Assembly (NCBI RefSeq): GCF_037622515.1
Contig: NZ_JBBJCN010000002.1
Span: 372,001 to 436,000, forward strand
Length of the DNA stretch: 64,000 nt
Reading direction: 5' to 3'
Source of the DNA: Paradesertivirga superstes
GTDB taxonomy: Bacteria > Bacteroidota > Bacteroidia > Sphingobacteriales > Sphingobacteriaceae
Shown here: one piece after another, positions 1 to 8,383 of the stretch
Numbering within the stretch: position 1 is the first letter of the stretch
Layout of the letters: each line of letters opens with the position of its first letter
Position numbers and translations under genes: made by a program
Notes under the pieces: model-generated
The model's input: only the letters and a program-made list of their open reading frames with translations
Databases searched by the model: none
Told to the model about the DNA's origin: nothing

Positions 1-874
1 GATTTAATATTTGCATTAACTGACTTACATATGATTGTCCGAACAGGTTGATATGAATTAATGAGGGATATAAGTTCCATAAATCTAACCTCTCCTTCCA
101 CCCTTCCTTTAAAGGAAACATTTCATGGTACGCATCATAAAACGGCTGCTGAAATCCACCAAAAAGTGTGGTCATAGCTATATCCACCTCCCTGTGCCCA
201 TAAAAAATAGCGGGATCAATTAAAACCGGCTTGTTTAAATAATTGATTAAATAATTCCCGCTCCATAAATCGCCATGAAGCAGCGAGGGTATTTCCCGGG
301 GAAAAAGACCATCCAGGTTTTTATAAAGTATTTCAAATTGTATTAAAACACTATTGCTCAGTAAATTTCGATTTCGTGCCATCTCCACCTGTGGTACTAA
401 CCGCTCGATAATAAAAAACTCCGACCACGAAGGACTTCTTTTATTCGATTGTACTAACGAACCCATATAATTGTCGTGATCCAATCCAAATTGTAATTGC
501 GTGTTCATATGCAACTCAGCCAATCGTCTGCCCATCTCCGCCTGGGCGCATGCATCGTTTATTCCCTGTTCAATCCATTCTAGAACTAAAAACTGTTCAT
601 CGTTCGAAACTCCGTGACAAATTACTTTAGGTACCTGTATCGTGTTTGTTAAACCAATCTGCTTCAATCCTTCGGCTTCCGCTATAAACATACTTGGGAA
701 TTTAACCGAAGAATTAACTTTCAGAAAGAAAGACTCTTTGCCATACTCAATTTGGAAACACTTATTTATACTTCCACCGGAAACTGAGCTAAGCAGACCT
801 AAGCTTCCATCATTATCAGAATACTCCTTAATTGCAATGCTGATCGCTTCACTTAATTGTTCGCTTAAAAACAT
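1..874 (-). CDS. Fructosamine kinase family protein (3' end cut by window)
   Basis: Reads leftward from ATG at 874 and stays open for 291 codons to the window edge, so the stop lies outside. The protein starts MFLSEQLSEAI and carries the aminoglycoside-phosphotransferase-like fold of fructosamine-3-kinases: an N-terminal lobe with GGSINKC and FFLKVN (ATP-binding lysine), and the catalytic stretch LLHGDLWSGNYL followed by PVLIDPAIFYGHREVD. These enzymes phosphorylate ketosamines on glycated proteins so that the sugar falls off. Family members have about 290 residues, so only a few codons are probably missing. Divergent from lepA, with only 58 bp between the two starts. A TAAATTTG promoter-like element lies 3 nt ahead of the ATG (878-885). 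Confidence 0.88.
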   Translation of the reverse strand, partial: MFLSEQLSEAISIAIKEYSDNDGSLGLLSSVSGGSINKCFQIEYGKESFFLKVNSSVKFPSMFIAEAEGLKQIGLTNTIQVPKVICHGVSNDEQFLVLEWIEQGINDACAQAEMGRRLAELHMNTQLQFGLDHDNYMGSLVQSNKRSPSWSEFFIIERLVPQVEMARNRNLLSNSVLIQFEILYKNLDGLFPREIPSLLHGDLWSGNYLINYLNKPVLIDPAIFYGHREVDIAMTTLFGGFQQPFYDAYHEMFPLKEGWKERLDLWNLYPSLIHINLFGQSYVSQLMQILN

Positions 875-916
875 TGTCAAATTTAACCTAAGCCATCAAA
901 TATCCCTTCAAAAAAC

Positions 917-924
917 TATCTTTG
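917..924 (+). promoter_or_regulatory. Bacteroidota -7 promoter element of lepA
   Basis: TATCTTTG matches the TAnnTTTG consensus of Bacteroidota housekeeping promoters. It ends 8 nt before the lepA ATG at 933, which would give a leader of only a few bases. It also argues that translation starts at 933 and not further upstream. Confidence 0.6.
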
Positions 925-932
925 CGGTTCAA

Positions 933-2720
933 ATGAAGCATATTCGTAATTTTTGCATAATTGCACATATCGATCACGGAAAGAGCACTTTAGCTGATCG
1001 TTTATTGGAATACACAAATACCATCACCCAGCGTGAATCGCAGGCCCAGTTGCTTGATGATATGGATTTGGAGCGTGAGCGGGGTATCACGATAAAAAGT
1101 CATGCTATCCAGATGAATTATCAACTGGATGGACAGGACTATGTTTTAAACCTTATTGATACACCCGGTCACGTTGATTTTTCTTACGAAGTTTCACGTT
1201 CTATTGCTGCCTGCGAAGGTGCATTACTAATTGTTGATGCGGCCCAGGGAATTCAGGCTCAAACTATTTCCAATCTTTATCTGGCTCTGGAACAAGATCT
1301 GGAGATCATTCCGATTTTAAACAAAATGGACCTTCCCGGTGCTATGCCCGAAGAAGTAAAAGACCAGATTGTTGAGCTGATTGGCTGTAAACGCGAAGAA
1401 ATCATTCCTGCATCGGGTAAAACCGGAATGGGTGTTTATGATATTTTAAGAGCAATTATAGAACGTGTTCCTCCACCCAAAGGCAATCCAAATGGTGAAT
1501 TACAGGCTTTGATTTTTGACTCTGTATATAATTCATTCCGTGGCATTGTTGCTTACTTTAAGGTTGTTCACGGAGAAATCCGCAAAGGCGATAAAGTAAA
1601 GTTTGTGGCTACGGGTAAAGAATATATTGCTGATGAAGTAGGCACATTAAAACTTCAGCAGCAACCTAAAGATGTTATTAAGACAGGTGATGTAGGATAC
1701 ATTATCTCGGGAATAAAAGAAGCCCGTGAAGTAAAAGTTGGCGATACCATTACTCATAAAGACAAACCGAGTAAAGAAGCAATTCAGGGATTCGAAGAGG
1801 TGAAACCAATGGTTTTTGCCGGAATTTACCCTGTAGACACAGATGAATTTGAGGAACTTAGGGAAAGCATGCATAAACTGCAGCTTAATGACGCTTCAAT
1901 AGTGTTCGAACCCGAATCTTCTGCTGCCTTAGGCTTTGGGTTCCGTTGCGGATTCCTTGGAATGCTCCATATGGAAATTATCCAGGAGCGTCTGGAACGA
2001 GAATTCAATATGACGGTTATCACCACCGTTCCTAACGTATCTTATAAGGCATTTACAACCAGAGGCGAGGAAATCCTGGTAAATAATCCTTCTGATTTAC
2101 CCGATCCGTCAAAAATTGATTTTGTTGAAGAACCTTATATAAAGGCGAATATTATTACAAAATCGGAGTTTGTGGGACCGGTAATGTCGCTTTGTATACA
2201 GAAACGAGGAATTATTGTTAATCAGTCATACCTTACTTCTGATAGGGTTGAGCTTGTTTTTGAATTGCCCATGGGCGAAATTGTATTCGATTTCTACGAT
2301 CGTCTGAAAACGATTTCAAAAGGCTATGCATCTTTTGATTATCATCAGATAGGATATCGCCAATCAGATTTAGTACGATTGGATATCCGCCTGAATGCAG
2401 AACCTGTAGATGCGCTTTCTTCATTAATTCACAGAACCAATTCATATGATTTCGGAAAACGAATTTGTGAGAAGCTTAGAGAACTTATTCCCCGCCAGCA
2501 ATTTGAAATTATAATTCAGGCATCCATAGGTGCCAAAATTATTGCCCGGGAAACTGTAAAAGCCTTGCGTAAAGATGTTACCGCCAAGTGTTACGGAGGA
2601 GATATTTCCCGTAAACGGAAACTATTGGAAAAACAAAAGAAAGGTAAGAAACGCATGCGCCAGGTGGGTAATGTAGAGATTCCACAATCGGCGTTTATGG
2701 CAGTACTAAAATTGGATTAA
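933..2720 (+). CDS. lepA: Elongation factor 4 (LepA), back-translocating ribosomal GTPase
   Basis: 595 residues, the usual length for LepA. The start MKHIRNFCIIAHIDHGKST is the family N terminus, with the P-loop AHIDHGKST at residues 11-19, DTPGH (G3) and NKMD (G4) further on, then the EF-G-like domains and the LepA-specific C-terminal domain ending with the basic stretch SRKRKLLEKQKKGKKRM. The frame is open 291 bp further upstream, but that part runs antisense through the fructosamine kinase gene and is not family-like, so ATG 933 was chosen. LepA binds stalled or mis-translocated ribosomes at the cytoplasmic face of the membrane. It stands alone, followed by a repeat-containing spacer before folD. 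Confidence 0.97.
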   Translation: MKHIRNFCIIAHIDHGKSTLADRLLEYTNTITQRESQAQLLDDMDLERERGITIKSHAIQMNYQLDGQDYVLNLIDTPGHVDFSYEVSRSIAACEGALLIVDAAQGIQAQTISNLYLALEQDLEIIPILNKMDLPGAMPEEVKDQIVELIGCKREEIIPASGKTGMGVYDILRAIIERVPPPKGNPNGELQALIFDSVYNSFRGIVAYFKVVHGEIRKGDKVKFVATGKEYIADEVGTLKLQQQPKDVIKTGDVGYIISGIKEAREVKVGDTITHKDKPSKEAIQGFEEVKPMVFAGIYPVDTDEFEELRESMHKLQLNDASIVFEPESSAALGFGFRCGFLGMLHMEIIQERLEREFNMTVITTVPNVSYKAFTTRGEEILVNNPSDLPDPSKIDFVEEPYIKANIITKSEFVGPVMSLCIQKRGIIVNQSYLTSDRVELVFELPMGEIVFDFYDRLKTISKGYASFDYHQIGYRQSDLVRLDIRLNAEPVDALSSLIHRTNSYDFGKRICEKLRELIPRQQFEIIIQASIGAKIIARETVKALRKDVTAKCYGGDISRKRKLLEKQKKGKKRMRQVGNVEIPQSAFMAVLKLD

Positions 2721-2722
2721 AA

Positions 2723-2855
2723 TAGATTTGAGATATGAGACAATAGATTTGAGATCAGACAGACAAATCAAACTCATATCTCTTAAGTTAAATACAAATC
2801 ATTATTAGGGCCTGGACTGATGTGAATCTATATCACATCACTTAATCTCATATCT
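2723..2855. repeat. Dispersed GATTTGAGAT-type repeat, both orientations
   Basis: The lepA-folD spacer contains GATTTGAGATATGAGA at 2725-2740 and GATTTGAGATCAGAC at 2746-2760, then the reverse complement ACTCATATCT at 2772-2781 and TCTCATATCT at 2846-2855, just before the folD ATG. The opposed copies could pair as hairpins in RNA. Related sequence occurs at 8262-8300 and 13653-13690. No gene or transposase is linked to it; function unknown. Confidence 0.6.
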
Positions 2856-2858
2856 AAC

Positions 2859-3740
2859 ATGCAGTTACTAGACGGAAAGTTCGTATCAGAAAAACTTAAG
2901 GAAGAAATCACGGCAGAAGCAGCTTCTGTTTTAGCAACAACCGGGCGTAAGCCTCATTTAGTAGCCATTTTAGTAGGCAATGACGGTGGTAGTGAAACCT
3001 ACGTTGCAAGTAAAATGAAAAATTGCGAAAAGGTTGGATTTAAATCTAGTCTGTTTCGATATGATGAGTCTGTTTCTGAAGCGGAATTACTTGCAAAGAT
3101 CAAAGAAATCAACAAAGATGAATTCGTTGACGGATTAATCGTTCAACTGCCTTTACCTAAACATATTGATCCTGAAAAAGTTACCGAAACTATTGACTAC
3201 AGAAAAGATGTAGACGGCTTCCATCCTATTAACCTGGGCAGAATGATGCGAAATCTTCCATGCTTTATTCCTGCAACTCCTTACGGCATACTTTTAATGC
3301 TGAAAGAGTACCAAATTGAAACTGCAGGAAAGCATTGCGTAGTTGTAGGAAGAAGTAATATTGTTGGTAGTCCTATGAGTGTTTTAATGGCACGTAATGC
3401 AGTTCCTGGTAATTGTACAGTTACACTAACTCACAGCAAAACCAGAAACCTGGAAGAGATTGTACGCTCTGCTGATATTATAGTAGCAGCGATCGGTAAA
3501 AAGAACTTTATCACTGCAGATATGGTAAAAGACGGCGCTGTTATTATTGATGTAGGTATTAATCGTGAAATTTCTGAAACAACAAAATCAGGCTATAAAT
3601 TATATGGTGATGTTGATTTTGAAAATGTAGCTCCAAAAGCATCTTGGATTACTCCGGTTCCGGGAGGTGTTGGATTAATGACTATTATCGGTTTGTTAAA
3701 AAACACATTAGCATCAGCAAAAAAAGAGATTTACAGTTGA
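2859..3740 (+). CDS. folD: Bifunctional methylenetetrahydrofolate dehydrogenase / methenyltetrahydrofolate cyclohydrolase
   Basis: 293 residues, normal length. Interconverts 5,10-methylene-, 5,10-methenyl- and 10-formyl-tetrahydrofolate with NADP in the cytoplasm, feeding purine and formyl-methionine synthesis. Recognisable signatures: ETYVASKMKNCEKVG with the catalytic Tyr and Lys, DVDGFHPIN, PATPYGI, and the Rossmann segment VVGRSNIVGSPMS, ending with PVPGGVGLMTI. Its stop codon overlaps the 3' end of the convergent LTA-synthase-like gene by 10 bp, so there is no room for a separate terminator. Confidence 0.97.
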   Translation: MQLLDGKFVSEKLKEEITAEAASVLATTGRKPHLVAILVGNDGGSETYVASKMKNCEKVGFKSSLFRYDESVSEAELLAKIKEINKDEFVDGLIVQLPLPKHIDPEKVTETIDYRKDVDGFHPINLGRMMRNLPCFIPATPYGILLMLKEYQIETAGKHCVVVGRSNIVGSPMSVLMARNAVPGNCTVTLTHSKTRNLEEIVRSADIIVAAIGKKNFITADMVKDGAVIIDVGINREISETTKSGYKLYGDVDFENVAPKASWITPVPGGVGLMTIIGLLKNTLASAKKEIYS

Positions 3741-5803
3741 GCTATTTTTTTCTTTTTGTTTATCTGATCTAAGATATAAAACATCGATAAAGCATAATTC
3801 GCGCGGGATCGCTTTAAAAGCTCATCTGCATCATTTGACTTTATGATTTTACTTAGAACCTTAACGTTCTTGTTTTTCCAGGTATAGGAAGCCGTGGAGG
3901 AAGAATAATTTACCGCTGCATTCTCACTGAAGGAAGTAAAGGACCCTATATTCATTCCAAAATACCGTGTATTTTCATTCTTTGTGGTTGTATCCAGCAA
4001 ATTGTTTCCAATACTAAAATACCTGGCCTGGGACAATGAAAGGTTAAATATTGTGGGGAAAATATCTTTGTGAGAGGCAAAGCGTAAAGTGTTAACTGCT
4101 GCCTGTGGTTTATATTTTTCCGGAATATACATGTATAGCGGAACTCCCCTTTGCTGCAATTGATGAGCTTCATCAAAGTCGAAAAGCATTAAATTATTAT
4201 GATCACCTGTCATAACTACAATAGTATTTTTTCCTAATTCCGAATTTTTAATTTTATCCAGAAAATCGCCTAAACTATTATTAGCGTACTGATAAGCATT
4301 CAAATTCTTAACTGCAAGTTCTTCGGTTACCAATAAGCGTTCTTTTAATGTATCATTTATTGCGATTTTAGATGGCTTATAATCTGACGGAAGCTCGAAA
4401 GGAGTATGGTTCGTTGTTGTTTGCACAAAAAAGAATTTAGGCTTATTATCTTTTTGTGACAATTCATCAAATACATAGTCAAACAAGTATTCATCATAAA
4501 CTCCCCATTTATTTGCTTTGCAAGATTTATTTTGGGCTTGTATATGACTCATTCCTCTAACTACATCAAATCGCTGGTTAGCAGCAAACTCATCCATTGA
4601 GCGCCAATTCACCTTTCCTCCCGTAATAAAATTGGTTTGATATCCGGAATTTTTGAAAGGAATTGCCACTGATGAAGGAAGCTGCGTGCCACGATATTTC
4701 GTTTGGGATAAACTGACAGGTGAACTCACCATCAGGTATTCCAGACTTTGAATGGTGATATTACCGCTGGAAACAAAATTACGGAACAGCAAATCAGATT
4801 GAAAATGCTTCCTCAGGCTTCCCAGAAGATTCATTTGTTCCGAATCGAAATTCATATTATAATTACTCATACTCTCCATAAATACAAAAACCACGTTGGG
4901 TCTATTTTTTTCGAGTATGAGGTTTTTTGGCGTTCGGCTGAATAGTTTATCAAAAGCTTCAGAATCTGAAATAGCGGATAAAGAATCTTCTGAGAAATAA
5001 TCCTGAGCAGCTTTTGCGGGGTTATTATAGCCTAATGATTGAAGGCTGCTTACTTCGTTCTCTATTATATTAAGGCTTTTTTTACGCTCAACATAAGAGT
5101 TTTTAAGAGCATAGATACCATTTATAGCTAAAAAATCAACAAATTTATTTTGAGAAACCTCATCATTATGAGAAAGTTCGGGAGTACTGTCAAAAGACTC
5201 TCTCATACCAAAAGAATACAATCCAAGGATCAGTACCAGGCTTACTACTTTTAATCCCGGATGAAATTTAAATGTGAACTCTCTGGAAGAATATAAGCGT
5301 TGAAGGAAATATTTAAACCCGAACAAAACACCTAGCCAAACCAGGAAAATCCTGATTAGCGGATAGTCGGTCCAAACAGAACTCATTACTGTTTGCGAAT
5401 CATCATCAGCAAGGCCAAAAATGATTACGCTGATGTGAGTTTGAAAATAATTATAATAATATTGGTCTACAAAAAGAATTATTAATGTTATAGCCAGACT
5501 TACTCCCGAATACCATGCGATAAATAATTCTGATTTTCGTGAAAATTCTTTATTCTTAATGAAAATTCCTGCAAAATAAACGAGTAACGGCACCAGGAGA
5601 ATATAACAGATTACCAAGGTATCGATTTGCATGCCGCGCATGAACGCAATAAGAATGTCAAAAGGAGTTTTTACCAGTTCATTAAAATCACCGAGTCTTA
5701 CAAAAAACCAGAATCTGAATAAGGTAAACACCGCCAGAAAAAAAGTATAAATCTTAATCAGGCGATAAAAATTATTAAAAAATCGATTAATTTGATGGTC
5801 CAT
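3731..5803 (-). CDS. LTA synthase family membrane sulfatase (phosphoglycerol transferase-like)
   Basis: 690 residues from the chosen start MDHQINRFFNN at 5803; an upstream extension of 26 codons exists but lacks family character. The first roughly 240 residues form about five transmembrane helices. The rest is an alkaline-phosphatase/sulfatase fold facing the periplasm: NVVFVFMESMSNYNMNF near residue 325 (metal ligand Glu), SGNITIQSLEYL (probable nucleophile Thr), VVMTGDHNN and later MYIPE. In Gram-positives the family polymerises glycerol phosphate; in Bacteroidota, which have no LTA, homologues probably transfer phosphoglycerol or phosphoethanolamine to envelope glycans or lipids (inference). 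It is divergent from a glycosyltransferase and convergent with folD, overlapping it by 10 bp. Confidence 0.85.
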   Translation of the reverse strand: MDHQINRFFNNFYRLIKIYTFFLAVFTLFRFWFFVRLGDFNELVKTPFDILIAFMRGMQIDTLVICYILLVPLLVYFAGIFIKNKEFSRKSELFIAWYSGVSLAITLIILFVDQYYYNYFQTHISVIIFGLADDDSQTVMSSVWTDYPLIRIFLVWLGVLFGFKYFLQRLYSSREFTFKFHPGLKVVSLVLILGLYSFGMRESFDSTPELSHNDEVSQNKFVDFLAINGIYALKNSYVERKKSLNIIENEVSSLQSLGYNNPAKAAQDYFSEDSLSAISDSEAFDKLFSRTPKNLILEKNRPNVVFVFMESMSNYNMNFDSEQMNLLGSLRKHFQSDLLFRNFVSSGNITIQSLEYLMVSSPVSLSQTKYRGTQLPSSVAIPFKNSGYQTNFITGGKVNWRSMDEFAANQRFDVVRGMSHIQAQNKSCKANKWGVYDEYLFDYVFDELSQKDNKPKFFFVQTTTNHTPFELPSDYKPSKIAINDTLKERLLVTEELAVKNLNAYQYANNSLGDFLDKIKNSELGKNTIVVMTGDHNNLMLFDFDEAHQLQQRGVPLYMYIPEKYKPQAAVNTLRFASHKDIFPTIFNLSLSQARYFSIGNNLLDTTTKNENTRYFGMNIGSFTSFSENAAVNYSSSTASYTWKNKNVKVLSKIIKSNDADELLKRSRANYALSMFYILDQINKKKKIAQL

Positions 5804-5858
5804 ACTAATTTCGCTGCAAATTAACGCATTATTAATTAATTGTAAAAATAACATCTCA

Positions 5859-6839
5859 ATGCATATCTTAATAGTAAACAATACCCAGATTCCGGCTCAT
5901 CAATACGGGGGAACAGAACGTGTGATCTGGTGGCTGGGGAAGGAATTGGTTAAAAAAGGCCACCGGGTTAGTTTCCTTGTTCAGGAGGGTTCAAGTTGTG
6001 ATTTTGCTGAGATCATACCTTACGATTTCAACAAAACAGTCGAGAACCAAACCCCGGAGGACGTAGACCTGGTTCACTTTTTCTATGGATTTGATGAAAA
6101 ACATACCAAGCCATCAATTTATACCCTTGAAGGTAATCATGGCTATGGCCAGGCACTTCCTTTGAACACTGTTTTCGTTTCTAAAAATCATGCCGAGCGA
6201 TTTGGAAGCAAAATATATGTTCACAATGGATTGGATTTTAATGATTATGGCGATCCCGGACTTGATAACAAAAGGGAATATTATCATTTCCTGGCCAAGG
6301 CAGCCTGGAGGGTAAAAAATGTGAAAGGCGCCATTGAAATAATCAATAAGTGCAAGGAAAAACTAGTGGTACTTGGCGGAACCCGCATAAATTTAAAAAT
6401 GGGTTTAAGAATCACCCCCTATTTAAACATTAAATTTAAAGGGATGATTGGCGGGGAGAGAAAAAACGAAGTACTGAGACACTCAAAAGGATTGATTTTT
6501 CCGGTTTTGTGGCACGAACCCTTTGGAATAGCTATTACTGAAAGCCTATATTTCGGCTGCCCAGTGTTTGGTACCCCGTATGGATCATTGCCCGAGTTGG
6601 TACCTTCTAACGTTGGCTTTCTTTCGGTCTCAATAACTGAATTGATAGATAAAATAAAGAACAATGATTTTGATGCGAAAACCTGCCATGATTATGTTGT
6701 TGAAAATTTCAGCTCGGAGCTGATGACAGAGAGGTATCTTGGCCTTTATCAAAAGGTATTGAATGGCGAACATTTAAATTCTGTTGAGCCCTCACTTCAG
6801 ATTCAACAAACTGAAAAATTTCTGCCTTTTTATACGTAA
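5859..6839 (+). CDS. Glycosyltransferase, family 4 type (GT-B fold)
   Basis: 326 residues, short for a GT4 enzyme. The N terminus MHILIVNNTQIPAHQYGGTERVIWWLGKEL has the GGTE acceptor-side loop typical of GT4. The C-terminal donor-binding half shows FPVLWHEPFGIAITESLYFGCP, the E-x7-E nucleotide-sugar motif. It should transfer a sugar from a nucleotide donor, probably to a cell-surface glycan; the substrate cannot be told. The ATG lies 55 bp from the divergent LTA-synthase-like gene, a neighbour that would fit envelope polymer synthesis. The middle part between the two lobes is compact, which explains the short length. Confidence 0.85.
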   Translation: MHILIVNNTQIPAHQYGGTERVIWWLGKELVKKGHRVSFLVQEGSSCDFAEIIPYDFNKTVENQTPEDVDLVHFFYGFDEKHTKPSIYTLEGNHGYGQALPLNTVFVSKNHAERFGSKIYVHNGLDFNDYGDPGLDNKREYYHFLAKAAWRVKNVKGAIEIINKCKEKLVVLGGTRINLKMGLRITPYLNIKFKGMIGGERKNEVLRHSKGLIFPVLWHEPFGIAITESLYFGCPVFGTPYGSLPELVPSNVGFLSVSITELIDKIKNNDFDAKTCHDYVVENFSSELMTERYLGLYQKVLNGEHLNSVEPSLQIQQTEKFLPFYT

Positions 6840-6862
6840 GGTATTCCAGGCTCATAGAATTT

Positions 6863-7015
6863 TTGTTAAACAAAGTAACTTCAGATAACTACCATTCTCT
6901 GGAAGATTACCCTATTTCAGATTGGGTAAACGAAGTTGCCGAAGGCAAAGCCGTGTATCAAACAAAACGAAGCCGCCAGAGCTCTAAAAAAGAATTCTTT
7001 GATTCAAAGAAATGA
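6863..7015 (+). CDS. Small antitoxin-like ORF upstream of PIN pseudogene
   Basis: An open frame of 50 codons from TTG 6863 ends in ...QSSKKEFFDSKK with TGA at 7013-7015. This stop overlaps the ATG of the PIN-domain frame as ATGA, the usual coupling in toxin-antitoxin pairs. The peptide is polar with a basic middle (QTKRSRQSSKK) and contains SDWVNEVAEGKAVYQTKRSR. No ATG start is available in frame, so either TTG is used or the N terminus has been lost. No family was recognised with certainty; the antitoxin reading rests on size, position and overlap. Confidence 0.45.
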   Translation: MLNKVTSDNYHSLEDYPISDWVNEVAEGKAVYQTKRSRQSSKKEFFDSKK

Positions 7016-7439
7016 AAGTATTTCTTGACGCTAACATTCTCATTTCTGTACTAAACAAGGAATATCCCGTTTTCCCTATTACATCACGAATTTTAAGCCT
7101 TTCTGATACCGATAAATTCGAATTATACACCTCACCTTTTTGTCTTGCAATAGCTTTCTATTTCGCTGAAAAAAACATCGTTCTGTAAAAGCAAAGCAAA
7201 AGATTGGAATATTATGTGAGCATCTGTCCATTGCTGCAAATACTCCGGATTCGGTTTTAAAAACTTTACAACACAAAGCCATTGACGATTTTGAAGACGG
7301 ACTAGAATATTATTCTGTTATAGAGTATGATTGCAGCTGCATTATCACAGAGGATAAAAATGATTTTTATTTTTCTGACATAGAAATTTTAAACAGTAGC
7401 GAATTCTGCAGCAAATATTTAGTACGCTACGCTAAATAG
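7012..7439 (+). pseudogene. PIN-domain (VapC-type) toxin, frameshifted
   Basis: The frame from ATG 7012 reads MKVFLDANILISVLNKEYPV, the start of a PIN ribonuclease with its first acidic residue (D6) and N8, up to FYFAEKN. It then hits TAA at 7186-7188. Shifting frame in the A7 run at 7169-7175 continues the protein: HRSVKAKQKIG ... AIDDFEDGLEYYSVIEYDCSCIITEDKNDF ... SKYLVRYAK, ending at TAG 7437-7439, with the expected later acidic residues. One A missing from an A8 run explains it. It is therefore a broken gene, or a slippage site or sequencing error. The last 13 bp overlap the convergent NTF2-like gene. Confidence 0.75.
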
Positions 7440-7861
7440 GCTTCAGGAATTAAAAGCTCATCCTTCTCATCATTCCATAGCATCGAAACAATTTTCCAAC
7501 TGCCATCTATAAGAATGAACTGAATATAATTTACGCCTCTCTTCCATGGCTGAGTGGTTTCGGCTGTAAATGAATACTCGTAAACACTTATCCTCTGAGC
7601 TGTTTTCCCAAAAACTTCTGTAACATCAGATATTTCCTGCTGAGAATAGAAAGTTGCATTTCCATCATCAATCTGGTGCATTATAGCCTGGATATAACTT
7701 TGCACAGTAAATTCCAGAGGATGGTCAAAATTGCCGTTCATCAGCTTTCCATCTCCGTAAAACAGCTCCTGTAAATGATCATAGCGGGGATAATGCTCCT
7801 GACTAAAGCAGATACATTCATAAAACTCGCGGGTAATTTTATCAATTTCTTGGACAGTCAT
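7427..7861 (-). CDS. NTF2/SnoaL-like fold protein, function unknown
   Basis: 144 residues beginning MTVQEIDKITREFYECICFS. The pattern of an N-terminal helix pair followed by a curved sheet, with YIQFILIDGSWKIVSMLW near the end, is that of the NTF2-like superfamily (SnoaL, DUF4440). Such proteins may be small enzymes or ligand binders. No signal peptide is present, so it is cytoplasmic. It lies 57 bp downstream of the Rieske gene in the same direction, so they may be co-transcribed. Its 3' end overlaps the PIN pseudogene by 13 bp. Confidence 0.7.
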   Translation of the reverse strand: MTVQEIDKITREFYECICFSQEHYPRYDHLQELFYGDGKLMNGNFDHPLEFTVQSYIQAIMHQIDDGNATFYSQQEISDVTEVFGKTAQRISVYEYSFTAETTQPWKRGVNYIQFILIDGSWKIVSMLWNDEKDELLIPEAYLA

Positions 7862-7918
7862 AATCTCTTAACAGATATTTCCTGATATTGATTGCTCTAA
7901 ATCATACAAAGCTCTCAT

Positions 7919-8260
7919 TTATTTAAAGAGCATTTTGAAAAGATTAAAGCCTTCCGGCAAACCCACATACACTCCGTCGGGCCTAATCTCAGAAGGATGA
8001 ATATCGATATAATCGCCCTGCCCTGGTGCTCCTCGCCCCGTTTTTAAATCGTATTCATACCTGTGAAATGGGCAAATGAGCTTATCATCCTTACACCAGC
8101 CACCGCTCAGACCGGCACCCGCATGCGGACAATAAGGCTGAGTGAAAAAGAAATTGTCGCCAGATTTTATTGCACAAAGCTTTTTCCCGTTTACAGTAAT
8201 TGCTATTATAAAATCACTATGCTGCACTATTTCAGAATCAAAAACTTTGAACCACTTCAT
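7919..8260 (-). CDS. Rieske [2Fe-2S] ferredoxin-like protein
   Basis: 113 residues from MKWFKVFDSE. It carries both Rieske cluster boxes, C44-P-H46-AGAGLSGG and C63-P-F-H66, which bind a 2Fe-2S centre through two Cys and two His. The protein has only the Rieske domain and no signal peptide, so it is a small soluble electron carrier, like the ferredoxin components of ring-hydroxylating dioxygenases or NirD-type proteins. The frame continues 20 codons upstream, but that part is the dispersed repeat at 8262-8300, so the internal ATG at 8260 was chosen. Divergent from queE. Confidence 0.85.
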   Translation of the reverse strand: MKWFKVFDSEIVQHSDFIIAITVNGKKLCAIKSGDNFFFTQPYCPHAGAGLSGGWCKDDKLICPFHRYEYDLKTGRGAPGQGDYIDIHPSEIRPDGVYVGLPEGFNLFKMLFK

Positions 8261-8261
8261 T

Positions 8262-8300
8262 GATTTAGATATGAGATTTGAGATGTCAGATATGTGACAC
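8262..8300. repeat. Dispersed GAT(T/A)TGAGAT-type repeat, copy 2
   Basis: Between the Rieske gene and queE the sequence runs GATTTAGATATGAGATTTGA then GATGTCAGATATGTGACAC, built from the same unit as at 2723-2855 and 13653-13690. It sits directly upstream of the Rieske start codon. Confidence 0.55.
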
Positions 8301-8360
8301 GGATTTTCATAATTCGTCAATATATGGCGTTTCTGTGAAATTCAACGCTCAAATTTTATG

Positions 8361-8368
8361 TAAGTTTG
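8361..8368 (+). promoter_or_regulatory. Bacteroidota -7 promoter element of queE
   Basis: TAAGTTTG fits TAnnTTTG and lies 15 nt before the queE ATG, giving a predicted leader of roughly ten bases. Confidence 0.5.
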
Positions 8369-8383
8369 CAGCCAATTTAAGAA

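Noticed and set aside
642..932. Upstream extension of the lepA frame
   Set aside because: It runs antisense through the fructosamine kinase gene and lacks family character; LepA begins at MKHIRNFC with a promoter element right before it.
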